In this document: positions 13,010 through 25,267 of the stretch, in pieces
How positions within the stretch are numbered: the first letter of the stretch is position 1
Layout of the letters: each line of letters begins with the position of its first letter
From: Varroa destructor
Lineage: Eukaryota; Arthropoda; Arachnida; Mesostigmata; Varroidae
DNA: 64,000 nucleotides
Direction: 5' to 3'
Assembly: GCF_002443255.2 (NCBI RefSeq)
Contig: NW_019211455.1
Coordinates: 39,847,449 to 39,911,448, forward strand
The notes under the pieces: model-generated
What the model was told of the DNA's origin: nothing
The model's database searches: none
Seen by the model: only the letters and a program-made list of their open reading frames with translations
Made by a program: the position numbers and the translations under genes

Positions 13010-13200
13010 TTGTTGGCGTGACGGGGTAGCGGGGACATGTTTGCCTACTAAACTTACAGGCACTTAAGACGATTAGGTAAGTTCTCGGTTGAAAAGTGAG
13101 CACCGACAGAGCCACGCCAGCCGCATCAAGCAGCAGTACTTAACTGAAATAGTATCAAAGTCGTACGTGAAACTCGAAACATTTATTTAGGATGCTTGCG
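13010..13200 (+). mobile_element. Degenerate tRNA-derived SINE, copy D
   Basis: Aligned by eye with the other copies: GGGGTAGCGGGGACATGTTT (about 13023) corresponds to the A-box region, TTTGCCTACTAAACTT (13040-13055) resembles TTTACCTACAAACTTT of copy C, and CGGTTGAAAAG (about 13086) is a decayed B box. The body shares GTACGT(G/A)AAACTCGAAACAT with copy A at the same relative distance, which is the strongest support. Confidence 0.45.
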
Positions 13201-16200
13201 TTGTCTAATCTGTTGCTGTTAGGGATTAGTCGAAATACACGCAATAACACAATGCTTCTCAATTAAAGTAAGCCGTTTGCATAAACTGAATTTTCTGAAA
13301 AATCAAAAAAAAATTAATTCTGTGAAAGCCCTCTTATTTCGCCCAAAACTAGCTATGTTCTTTGCATTGCATTATTAATTGCAAATGACTTTACGAATGA
13401 TATGGAGCTTTAGCAAACACTTACGCATCTAAATGTATCTATTTTATTGTTGAAACACCGGTATATGAGTGGTATATACTGTGTTTACAACCGAGTGATT
13501 GATACGGAAAAGTATCAAAGCAATCATTAAATAATTTATATTCTAGTTAAAGTGGTTAACTGTGTTTTACTGGCTTAATTTTCAGTATAGCAAACGTGCA
13601 TAGCTGAAGGCATAGAAATTGGCATTTCTATTTCAACTCACGGTTAAAACTAATGAAATATTTAAGAATGACTTGATTCATTTTATGTTTCTGTGTCTCT
13701 TCGTGCTAATTTCTGCACTATACGCAAACCTGATATAGACTTTAAAAAAAAATGAATGAATTATAACTAAATAACTATAACATGCGAAACTTCAGTATCT
13801 AATAAGATTATGAAGTTTCGACGTCCAACTTCGTTCCTGAAGGATACACGTTTGTCACATGGACCCTTTTATTACCCTGCCCCTTTTTCTGTGCGGAGGC
13901 GATCCCATCTGATGTGACCTCTTGTATAAAACCTTTGAAACGACTGAACAAATCCGTTCGTTCTCTCTCCGAAACCTCCTGTTAGATGCAATGGGCTGAG
14001 CATGAGTTTTGAACGTGTTCCTCTTCTATTCAGGAACATTATTTCTCCGTTGCTCCACATTGACCCATATATATATAGATATATATATATATATATATAC
14101 TTTGCTTGCATTAGCTTCTGCTGTTCCGCGGAGAGAAACTGTAATTGTGCGATACCCAAATATGTTTGCTCAAGCCATATGCGGCCTGACACGGCGCTTA
14201 GCTAATTCAATTTTTTTCTTCGAACCCAACTCGCGGCGTTCGTGACTTCCGCTAAACGGCTGTCTATTTTTGCATGTTTTATGTGAACTTCATAATAGAC
14301 CAAAGGCATCGTACGCGTAAGTTCACCGATAACTTTACCGGTTGGAATGATTTAATACAAACTATTTGAAAAAGCTCTATATTCAAATTTCGCCAGCATT
14401 GCTACTTATATTTATATATAAAACTTCTCGGGACGGATTCATAATCTACGACCAATCTTTGGTGGTTTTGTGCGTTATTTATGAACAGTGTGTCTAAATG
14501 CGATCAACTCACAAACATTTAATAATAGCGTAATTTAGCTGAAAATTTTTTAGGCTATTAACCATTGGCGGATCTCCGAAGCAATCAAATACCTGATCAG
14601 ATTGGTATCGTATCATAGGTAAGATTTTCTCTTTGGGTGAAGTTTTTCTCCTATATCGTCGAAAAAAACGCAGGAAGAGATTTTTCCATTGACTGTGCCG
14701 TCTAACTAGGTGACTCTTCTCTTAAGGGCTAAAGAGTTTGCGTAGTTTAGTTATCGACACTCTGTAAGTAAGGCGTACATTAGAAAAAACTACGAGTTTT
14801 ATTAAATTATGTTAAGATTTTTCCACAAGGTATAGAAGTGAATAATACGACTAATGAATGACTGGTATGCGATTAATTTTTATATCATATTTAAAATAAT
14901 ATTAAATATTTAATTGTAACTTAACACATTAGTGCCGTACCTGCTCTTCGGATGGATACCGCTGCTGTGAAAGCTCTTAATATTAGTTTCCAGAATACAA
15001 CTGTCTTTCGTAGGTAACTAAACGTTTTTCGGGTTCTAGTAGTGACATATTGGGCGCCTATAAAACTGTATATTGTATGTCTCTCTTTACTTTGCTGGAA
15101 TTCTATATGAACAAACGACTAATAAACCATTTTTAGATGATTTAATTGTGGAAAATATCGGCTAAGTTAAAGCGTCTTCGTGAATCCGGGTCTTTTTAAT
15201 GCAAGTAACAAAAATTCAAACCTTCTTACGGCCTTTTTACTTAGAGTTCGCTATAGCAGGAGTGTAGGAAACATTTACGCCGATTGAAACCTATTCCTCT
15301 CGTGATACATTTTTCAGCCCACCTTATTTCTAGGGCCTGTATTATAATTCGCTTCACGTTTGACCCCGTCTAAATTTTCCTACTGACCTGTAAAATGGAA
15401 CGGTTATATGCAATCAGAGCACTTCCAGCTTCTTATCGCATGGTTCGAACGCATTAATCGATGACAACTAACAGAGAGTAAAGCAAAATTATTTAAGGAG
15501 CTGAGAATTGCTTGTAACGTATCAAAGAAAACCCCTGAGACCTATACATCATGGTTTACTTGTATATAGGATACAATTTTAGAAATCGCACGATCAGAAC
15601 AGGTTCCGAGTTTCTTTACTCAGTATTTAGCAACCAAAATTATCTGTAGTTTCTCTTCGCTATTCAGCAGGACCCTATTGCCTTCATCGTTTATTCTTAG
15701 CACGAAAAATGTACCGCGAGGGGCTGCTTAGTTTAGCTGCCAAAAACCTTGTATCTTAAGCAAACTTCAACTTTCACAGCTCTTTACTTTCTAAGTAGCC
15801 GAAAACGGAATTATTGTTAGACAACAATCGTAGAGAAGAAAAAGTGTAAAGAAGGGGTTCTATAAAGCTAGAAAATAGATAGCATTTATTCTCGGTCATT
15901 AGATGTATTAGGCAATATATGACGGTGTTATCGGAACGAAACCGACCTTGGCTTATGAAAGCGTCGAAATTTCTCAAACGGCAACGGAAGTTCTTTGGCG
16001 AGCACCAACCGTGAGAGATAACGACGCTGCAGCTTGACATTTATAACAGATAGTAATGTTCTAACCAGTGTCCTAACAAACAGGATAAACAAAAGTCTTT
16101 GACATTTCGGCGCTTTAAGATAAAGTTCGACGACAGGGAAGGACGGAACAATGCAATGGTGAAATCGCTGATGAACACTGCGTAAGGACTTACGAGAGAA

Positions 16201-19190
16201 CAAAGTAAAGGATCTGGTGTTAAGTGGATGAGTTAAGCATTAGGTAATGGCAAAAACGGGTAAGATCAGGTAGCATTATTTTATATCAAATAACTACGAG
16301 CAGTTGGACTAAATGACGTCAAAGATTTCAGTCTCTGTTTTGAAGCTTTCTCTATCTACAGGTATATTTACAATGATGAGTAGACGAACATGCACGCCTG
16401 CCATTTTTCTTTTAGTAAAAGATGTGCAGAAGCAATTATGTTAATACAAATCTGTTGCACTTAATAGCACGAGATGCTATCTATGAAGATTATAGTGAGA
16501 AAAATAGTCCATAGGTTATAATAACGGAACGAATCTGAGATGCCGTAAAATCAATTGCACAAACGATTTCATTTTATGCATATGTATGTGCATGTATTTA
16601 CCAACGGATGGGTAGCTCATGCGAATCGGAGTTCCTTGCTAAATGTGCATCGATGCTTTTCGATCCTCGATCATCGATTTTTCAGCCTTCAAGAAGCCTC
16701 GTACTCTGCATTTAGAAAAGGGCTATCTCAAAGCCAATACTGGGTTTCATTTGTCCTACCGTAATATCTAAACTAGTGTTTGAGCCCATACGCTAGTCGT
16801 ACCGCAGATGCTATGAATCTGGGTTAACGACTACTCATTTGGCAAATCAAAGTGAATTAATTTCAATTCTTCGAATTTCTTAGGGAAACCTTAGTGAACA
16901 TATAAGCATACACAGTGCTTCGTTTACAAATCTACATACCGATAAGTCGGTTACAATAATATTTTCCTATATGCTATGCTAATTACATAATATCTACCCA
17001 AAGAAAACTCCAGTATTCATTTAATTGTTTTCAACCAAAAAATAAATCCTTCCAAGCTTTTACTCAGAACCGCCGTCAAGTATCGAATAAGCAACATCAG
17101 ATGAACCTAACGTTAAACTTCCACTTATCCTGCGCATGACGAGCGCACGTACGATCATAAGAAATCAAAAAAACGTGAACCGTTTATCTTCGTATTCATT
17201 CGCTTTGTTTTATGATATTTGTATTCCAGATAATAAATCGGGTTAAAGCTTAGGTAGTCGACGCATAGCTTAGGGCGTTCATTTGTCACAGGGCGACCTT
17301 GGGCTGAGTAGCGAGCTCCTAGCTATCGTTTACTTCCCCATTAAAGTCGTCAATGTTGTCACGTCTATGTACCTTCTTCTCACTTCAATAGCTTTCGTCT
17401 TGCCATTCTCGCTCGTCGTCATTGCCGCATCTTAAAACGAAACAAATGATGTTCCCATTGAGGCCAAGCTGTTTCGTCTGCGAACACTTTCGTCTTCCTG
17501 CAAAGCGGCTGGTAACGATAGCAGTAAGCAAGCCGTTTGCTACTCGGCACAGGGCGGCTGTTTTTCAGCGGCAGTAAACTTGCATGCTGGATAGGCTATT
17601 GAACTGCGCCAATATATCGAGTAGGGCCCTGACCCAAGAACAACGTTCTAGTACCACCGACGGCAGAGGTCATGATCGGAACTGCTACAAGATACCCAAC
17701 AGCCACAGCTTCACAGTCCGCCTTCATTCGTTTCCTTATTGTGCACGAGATTTGGGCAACGAGGGTGCAAAGACCACCCAGCATGTGGTTGTTTTCTCAG
17801 CGGTGGCAAACCGAATCCAATCTAGAGCATAAAGGCAATCGACTGTAATCAATGCGTCGAACGGCTAGATATGAGGAAAACGATTTTCGTTGATTAGAAC
17901 CCCCGCCAAACAACCTCAGTCAGAGAAAAGACGAAACAGGAACGAAATGAGGTTGATTGGGGTGCCAGCGATTAGCAGCAAACAAAATGTATCGTGCGGC
18001 AGCGTCTACCTTTGGACACAGCAGAAAGTGCATAGAAAGGGAAATAATATAAAGCGCTGTAAGAGCAAGAAATTAGGAATTCGAATTTAATAATACGGCC
18101 ATAATTTCCTGTTTAAAAATACAACAAACTTTTCTTTCCATTCATTCGTTTACTATTCTTTTGTTGTTGAGATGACGCATGGTCTTCATACACTAGTTCA
18201 GAATACGCTAGTTTCCATAGTGGCAGAAAAATCCAGCTTGCAGAAACCAGCGTGGAATTGTGTCGACAACCTTGCAACAATTGACCTAAAACTATTAATA
18301 TCAATAAAGTAAATAAAAGTGTCCTAATTTTTTCGAATATTATAGAATATTAGCGTTGCAAAAATATTTCATCAATGGCTAGTCGTAAGCTCACACCCAC
18401 GATGTCAGCTCTCCTCTGACTCTCGCATAGCTGTTTTGTGAAATATACGAGTTATCGAAACAAATTACAAAAAACCGAATTACATTACGCTAATAAGTAA
18501 AACGAGTTTCTTATTAAAAAAAAGGCTAGATAAACCAGAGGCCTTGCGCATATTAAGAAATCGTATCAGCGTGCATTATGTAAAAATATTATAAATATAA
18601 TAAATACATAAACATATTTAATTGGTAACAGTGGTGTGATATTACTAGTTAAATGCTTAACGTACAAATTATACGCGGTATAAAGAATATCTTTTAAAAG
18701 AGCAACATTGGGCGACTGCAAATCTAACGAACGAAAATATCTTTTGTTGGAATTTGCTGAAGCTATTAATTCCTGGCTGATTTTTTGCAGGTTGACTGTA
18801 ACCTAACGACTAGAGCATTCCTGAAGCACGCATAAAGTTTTATGGCCTGTTCTCCAAGTGATCTGAAAAATTAGCCTTTTCCAGTATGTTTACGGTCTGC
18901 TGGCTTCCGACAGCGATTGTCAGACACGCAAGATGAAAAAGTCTAGTTCTATGCTCTCGTAATAGTCATTCGACGCGATTTAGGAGACATCGAGTAACTA
19001 TCATATAAGGTACTACTAAGGACTGCGACTCAGAGAACACAAGAGCAGTTTGACATAGGACCACGTCTTGATTCAAAAGACATTAATTTTAATGATAATC
19101 ATTCCATATTTCGCATAATACAAAATTTATTCGCTTAATAGACAATTCAAACAGCATAAAAATAGAAACCACTAAAACCAAAAAAAAGAA
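13201..19190. other. Intergenic or intronic DNA with no supported gene
   Basis: AT-rich sequence with an (AT)n microsatellite at 14067-14099. Short ORFs at 15774-16203 (minus), 17584-17832 (plus) and 17890-18090 (plus) lack recognisable similarity, and I found no good splice borders around them. I see no RNA gene. Confidence 0.35.
14067..14099. repeat. (AT)n microsatellite
   Basis: Alternating AT with a single GA interruption near 14078. Confidence 0.85.
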
Positions 19191-19196
19191 TCTTAC

Positions 19197-19495
19197 CATT
19201 TTGAAGTTATGAAATTGATATAACATTTTATTCGTGTGTAATAAGACCGTCTCTGTTTTGTGGCCTATCGTTGCTCGTAAATGTCCAGCGATATTTTGTT
19301 TATTTACGCATGATATAGGTATAACGTGAACCGTCGCCATCGGGAGTGCCATTAAAGTGGATGGTACCTTTGCGCTGTTTGTCGCAATAATTTTTGACGT
19401 GCCTATGGAACCTGCGAAACTATACGAAGAATCGATAGGAACTTCTACGTTTTGATTATTAACGAGCTTACTAACCGCAGTTATGAGTCCCTCCA
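19197..19495 (-). CDS. Coding-like exon candidate or relic, unrecognised
   Basis: The minus strand is open for 99 codons between a possible acceptor (CCATTTGTTTAG, ending at 19496) and a good donor (ATG|GTAAGA, at 19197/19196). About 65 percent of codons start with a purine against about 42 and 53 percent at the other two positions, a coding-like periodicity. The same frame continues upstream to about 19733, broken by one TGA at 19562-19560. If the donor is ignored the frame runs to 19089 through a hydrophobic segment (MVRFFFLVLVVSIFMLFEL) that could be a membrane anchor, followed by an AATAAA on the minus strand around 19130. I do not recognise the protein. It could be a real exon, a pseudogene or a relic of a mobile or viral sequence, or chance. 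Confidence 0.25.
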
Positions 19496-20519
19496 CTAAA
19501 CAAATGGATTTAACAGTAGCCTCTTGGTGTGTGAAACGGACATCAGAGCCCTCTTTATGTCAAAAAGTAGTCGAGGGAAAATACAACTCCCTGGATTCAT
19601 GTAAATTTGTCGTATGAAGTCCGGCCGTAAAGAAAGACGTGGCCGAGATTTTGCGAGTTTCAAGCAGGAAAATGAACAATCCCATCAGCGATGACAAGAG
19701 ACACTGTCGTACAATCTCATCATCGTTGTAATCCTGCTCAGACAAGATAGAGAGAGGGTTCATGGAAGCATATAGCACTCAGCAGACCAACGGGCTGAAA
19801 TAACCGAAGCAGCACAAATTTGAAAACAATGGACGAACACCTTATCAAATATAACCCCCTACCGAATATTCGGGGACTCCGTTTTTGTTTTTTCCTATTT
19901 CTACAATCGCCTAAAGGTTGCGACGCTTTTTAATGAGCTGAACTATGGCCTAAAGACATACTATGAAAGGCTTAGCGTCAACATACACTTGCAATCCAGT
20001 GACCATTCAGGGTTACCAGCTGTATCTGTTGTACGAATGGACTCCTCAGCTCGTTGTTTTATTCTACATATACCACAAATTAAGAAAAAGAAATCAGATC
20101 TCTGACGCTCATACCGTAAGTAGTTAGATTGCTAGAACTGGACTCTGCAGATCCTAAAAATGTTCCTCGTGTGACTTTTTACACAGGTGGCAAATTCTTT
20201 ATGGAATGATAACCGCTAACTTGGAATAAATAACTTGCTCGAATAGTGACTGAATAAAATTACGTATATTATGGACCTGAAGGGCAACTGCCTGTGTCAG
20301 CGCTAATTTCGATATATTAATTTAATGAGTATTCTTAATTTTGATATGTAAACTAAATTAGAAAATAAGTTTATTACTAAGCTGTTTTAATGAGAAAACT
20401 ACCCACTCGAAGAGAGTCCCTAGCACCATATATCACCATATTCCTACGGTGGTAGGAAGTCTCATTCCTTTAAAGTGCTAACAGATATGTGAATACGATG
20501 ATAATCCAATATTCTACAG

Positions 20520-20680
20520 AATTGTTTCTGTTACCACAGGAACTCGACCCGCTGTTACTTCATACCACTGGCGTCCAGCACGAAACGCACTGCATTTAGG
20601 CCCGGATTCGATCGTAGCCCATCACGTATCCTTATGTTTTGAAGGACAATGCGCTACCCATTGCACTATTACGGGACAAT
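20520..20680 (-). mobile_element. tRNA-derived SINE, copy B
   Basis: On the minus strand the element begins near 20677 with GTCCCGTAATAGTGCAATGG, a near-match to the 5' half of an arginine-type tRNA with its A box (TAGTGCAATGGGTAGCGC). AAGGATACGTGATG and GATCGAATCCGGGC (B box) follow. After the head comes GCGTTTCGTGCTGGACGCC, shared with copies C and E. The head lacks a matching acceptor stem, so it is not a functional tRNA gene. The 3' limit near 20520 is a guess. Confidence 0.65.
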
Positions 20681-20948
20681 ATATTGTATAATTACAGTTA
20701 TCCATGTGTGTAAGCCCATATGAGCGGTAGTTTGTGATACTGACGAGAGATCATTAAGGTCCTTGAATTTTGTATGAAATGTAGCGGTTGAAGAAATTGA
20801 TGCTAACTAACTCGCGTGTACAGTTATAAATTAGTCGCGCAGATAGAGAAATGCACAACAAAACAAGAGAGCTGTGTTAGAGATGGTTGTTACTTCTGAT
20901 TATCGGCATTTTTTAGCATTTCAGTGTTAAGTTTCTTCATATCGTCCG

Positions 20949-22268
20949 TTCGACGAGTTTTACTTATCACCGAATCAAGAAATTCAGGTCGAAAAATTCT
21001 ACCTCAGTTACACTAAGAATACACAGATAACTACGACGATCAGCCTCGTTTAATCGAACAGGCGACATTCAGCATCGAAAAAAGTCTTCAACCGCCAAAC
21101 GACTTCCCAAGCAGAACAATTCAAACGAATATTTCACTAGGTGCTAAAGTTGACTGTTCCATTGAGAAATGGAAGCCGCCAAAATTACAGTAGTCACGAG
21201 AACTGAGAATGGCAACGTATAAATTGACAAACTTTACAGAGAATAGGCGGGTTACAATATATTGCTATAGAGATAAGCGTAGTCGGACAATATGTGAAGC
21301 ACAGGTTATCGCATTCTGACCACCTGGCAGAGCTGGGTATTCATTCGACCTGAAACAGGGCGCTCAAGGACCGTGCGGCGTCCTGGTCGGCTTCCAGGCG
21401 CACAGAAGCAGTCATCTGCTTTGGCCATACAAATTCAAGTCAAACTTTTACGTACTATTGAGAGCTGCTGCTGCCGTAAAAGAACTAGATTTGGCGTTAG
21501 TGAACGTCAGTGACGGTATCTTAATGTGCGTGGCTATAGAAGATTGGCCAATCTTTCGCTAAGTTTTGAAACTGCGCTTCTATGAACTCCCAGCCGAAAC
21601 TGTTCTGCGAAATTTCGTATTAACCAAAACTGAGGAAACAAATCGTAGTGGAATGGTAACGTTTACTGCTTCGTTTATACTTACCCGCGAAAGGCTTAGC
21701 TGTATAGAAGATAACAGAACAGGTAGTTTTAGCTAAATTATTGGTAAGGTTACGTGGCTCTGCGAGTATAAGAAGATCGGCATTGATTTGAAGAGGATCT
21801 CGTACGCTACGCAGAACATTCTTAATATGAGTGAAGCTGCCAATGGTTTGATAGGTCAAAAGCTCGTAAATTTAGTACTGACTGGACGTGTCGCCCTAAG
21901 CACAATGGATGAAGTAAACCCCGAAATTTTTATATCTATACCTTAACATTGCGTCTGTGGCTTCCTTGGCGTTAGTAGTAAATCGTCTAGCAGACTGGGT
22001 ATTAAGTGGTCGCATCCAATACCTCCAGTTTGGATCATCCTTAACACATGCCATTAGTTCGCGAATAGTTAATTTTACTCGACGACGAAAAACCAACCCC
22101 TTGAAATGGACGCGGAAATCTCAAAGAATAACCATTGCGAATGAGCTATTTGAATACATCTTCAAACACCCTTGTCGCTATCATGGCCTCTTAACCGAAA
22201 ATCGAGGTTTCCCTGTAGACTCTATCGGCAAGAATTTTATTGAACGTTTCCCTTATTTGCTTTCCTGA
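20949..22268 (+). pseudogene. Decayed protein-coding tract with several in-frame stops, unrecognised
   Basis: Seen: one plus-strand frame from 21017 to 21943 (309 codons) holds only four stops (TAG 21191, TGA 21317, TAA 21560, TAA 21734), where about seventeen would be expected. Codons start with a purine in about 63 percent of cases; in the 21737-21943 part this is about 72 percent against 45 percent at positions two and three. A different frame at 20949-21050 and another at about 21927-22268 (ending at a TGA) look like extensions across frameshifts; an ATG with a run of purine-first codons sits at 21169 in a third frame. No GT-AG intron would remove the stops. The residues include a Cys-Gly-Val-Leu-Val-Gly stretch near 21370 and a hydrophobic run near 21960. 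The family is not recognised; a relic of a cellular gene, transposon or endogenous virus are all possible. Chance is not fully excluded. Confidence 0.4.
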
Positions 22269-22439
22269 ACACCGTATGATCACGTACTACAACCCGTTGA
22301 AAGTCGGTGAATAAAAAAGCTGACAAGTCAACCGAGCGTTTGTGTGACCTCGTCATGGAAACATAAACGCGAAATAGAGCGCTAAGCTAAGGAAACAAGC
22401 GAAAATAAAATTATTCAACTTCATCAAAGTAAATAAAAC

Positions 22440-22464
22440 GGCATCAGCGATAAGCGCTGATGCC
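22440..22464. other. Short perfect hairpin (10-bp stem, 5-nt loop)
   Basis: GGCATCAGCG (22440-22449) and CGCTGATGCC (22455-22464) are exact reverse complements around ATAAG, followed by TTT. It resembles an intrinsic terminator in shape, but there is no neighbouring bacterial gene. Confidence 0.7.
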
Positions 22465-25071
22465 TTTGTGGGAGGTGAAATAAAAGACTCACCCGTTGGT
22501 AACGATTGCTCTGCCTTTTCAGAGACTCTGTAATCGACGAAAATATTTTAGGGACAGTCACATATTTCCGAGTTTTTACGTTACAGTTCTACTGCCATAA
22601 TTAAGTGTTGATTCAGACGGCTAACCACTCCCAACGGGAAACGTTCGGTTTTGGTCCTGTACTACTTTACTACTAAAAATCTGCACTTTAGATATTTCTT
22701 TGTCGAACCAATTGTGAAATTGGTAGTTTGGGCTGAGTTTTTTTGAGTTGAGATACATCCTGGAAGATAGAACCAATTGACCCAATGCTTTTTCTTTCGT
22801 AGGAAAGCCTGTTCCCATAAAGCATACTGTTAATTTTGTTAGTCGTAAGCCAAAGACAGCAGCCCATCTTACATGTTTACAAATAATGCCACACCAGCGC
22901 TCACAATAACCAGCGTCGTCTGCTCTGCTCTGCTATATCATTAAATGTATACTTCCGTACGAAATGTCTTGCTCGTATATAAAAAGCGCCCACCTACGGT
23001 TGATGGGGAAGAGATGATATTCACATATCATTAATAGCTTTCTGAAAATTCCGTCCGATCCTTGCTTTTTCAATACCTAGTGTTTTGCATCTCTTAAAGG
23101 TAAAACACTTTCTCTCGAGGTTTAGCCGGAAAGCCGGAATTGGAAAAGCCGGCTGACATACGGCCGAAGGTCACCGCTAGTGACAGCTAGTAGATCACTG
23201 ACTGTAATTGTCTGAGCTCACTGTTTTATAAAAAAATAGCCATTAGCACTCGTTTAGTAAACTATCGATAGTATCTCTCGATCTTTCCAACAATCATGAA
23301 TACGGTGAGGCGGGTGATGGCACCAAATTACCCTGGACAAATCCTCAATATGAGCCGCTCGAGGGTAGTACATTGTTCTTTGCTGGGTGTGTGTCGAATC
23401 GACCATTGCGAATGATGAGGTCCATTTCACAATGGCTGATTGACGTATAATTAATCAGACAATCGAATATGCTTTAGGCACCTTATTTTCTCGGAGTCGA
23501 CCCACGTTTTACTTTATAAAATTGCACTAATATTCCAAATCTCGTTATCGAATATTCTGCCCACGCTGTTGCCGGATATTCCGACCAAGAAACAGCTACA
23601 GTATATCCAACCCGCTTTAAGAACTGAAATATACAATAGAAACTATACAATAAACGAGGGAGAGATATCGACAACATTAACAGCAAGGTTTTAGAACTAT
23701 CATTTTTCCGATACGTACACAATGTAGGTAACCTGGCGGGTTTTTTTAGCTTTCACCATTTGATTTGGCACAGCGGAGCCTTCCATTAGGTTGAAGCTTT
23801 TCGTGAGCGTGTTGACTGTCACGATTGGGCGCACTCGCCAGCTTCTGCTGGCGTGGACTGATTGGCCTAGTTTTTCTGCGTCCGCAGTATTGAACTTTCC
23901 TAGACTAAGGCTTTACGTCGTCTGTGAGCTTTAGCGCAATAGCTTATCAACTTCCATCGACAGTTTGCCCCAGCAGATTTTTTATTAATAGCCGATACCA
24001 ACATAGACGACGCTTAGGTTTCTTCTGAATAGACTGACAGACGAATTGTGTCAGTAAACACACTTGTCTTTGCATTTTTATGAAATCCACTTGAATATTT
24101 AGAAGAGGCGTACGGTGCGGGCCAGAAAGCAAGGAAAAAAATAACTAGAGAAATGTAATTTTCTACATCACTAGCACATATCCACCCACATCCAGTTGGG
24201 ACTGAACGTAGATACAAAATGTTTAAGATCAATTCGAATAACGAACTCGGTAGATCAATACAATAAATGGCATAGGTGTATTTTGTTATCATCGTATCGC
24301 AACATTTTTATTTGCACCTCTGCGGGAGACTAAACATGTTGAACTGCTTCCAACATGTTAAACTTTTTCCATTTATAGCTGTGAGAAGTGACTATTTGGG
24401 CTTATCAACCAACTCGAACTTCCATCTAAATAGTCTCCAAATGTAAATGTATCATATTTAAAGTAATTGTCGGCTGTAGCCTTGCCACATTGCCAACTGT
24501 ACGGTGGCTAAACGAGGTGCACATATAGAACACTATGATTCGACTCGAAATAGCAAAGACTAACGAGACCTCATATAAATAAATTCGCTTGAATAGGAAT
24601 AAATGTAAAATACCCTTAGTTTTCCTTATTGATATGAAAAAACTTTTCTTGTACAACGCACGTTGTAAATGTTATTATTTATGGCGGAAATTATATTTTA
24701 CGTTCTACACATATCGTGCTTAATTCTTTGATGTCACTCACAACCACCTACCTACTAGGCAAGAACAGCGTATCCAGTCTATTATAATGGCGATAGTGAT
24801 AAACGGCAATTTCAGAATTACCCGCACATCTAAAAACAGCATTTTTTTATATCATGTATTCCGGTCCACTACATCAACACCACCCGTGAAGTGTCAGATA
24901 GGTTACGATTGACGTAATTTCATTGGCTTAAGCGTGTGGCGATCGCAGTACAGACCAGAGATCAACCCTGCAATCGGGATGACTTCTTTTAACAGAGGTG
25001 GCGTACAAAATCAGTGTCCTCAGTCTTATTATAACCAATAACCCTTGTCGAGCAGGGTTTGAAGTATACCT
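22465..25071. other. Intergenic or intronic DNA with uncertain open frames
   Basis: A minus-strand frame from about 23080 down to 22621 has a single TAG in about 150 codons, but its codon positions show almost no compositional periodicity, so I do not call it. No RNA gene or recognisable domain is visible. Confidence 0.3.
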
Positions 25072-25267
25072 TTATATTTGCACACGTTCTGGTGGCCCCT
25101 GAAAACGTGCAGCTGAATGAGTCGTCAAAAAAGCCTGTAGCTTTGTATCATAGACGTGGGCTACAGTCAGCTCTGTTGTATTGATCTGGGTACAAAGCAG
25201 CATCATCATGAACTTGTTATAGCATTTATCTTTAACATCGTCGATGATATTCATCGTAGTTGCTTTG
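25072..25267 (-). CDS. Possible terminal exon, unrecognised
   Basis: On the minus strand an acceptor-like CACTATTGTTTTAG precedes 25267 and opens a 65-codon frame ending in TAA at 25072. About 65 percent of codons start with a purine. The segment contains MNIIDDVKDKCYNKF and ends PPERVQI. A second exon-like block lies upstream at 25577-25776, between CCTTTGGTAG and a CTTAG|GTAAAG donor, but its phase does not join this one. Function unknown; it may be chance or part of a decayed gene. Confidence 0.2.

Noticed and set aside
17250..17340. tRNA-like GCATAGCTTAGGGCG segment
   Set aside because: No B box and no complementary stems.
22621..23080. Minus-strand frame with a single TAG in about 150 codons
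   Set aside because: Composition at the three codon positions is almost equal (about 53-60, 51-55 and 50-55 percent purine), so the low stop count alone is not enough.
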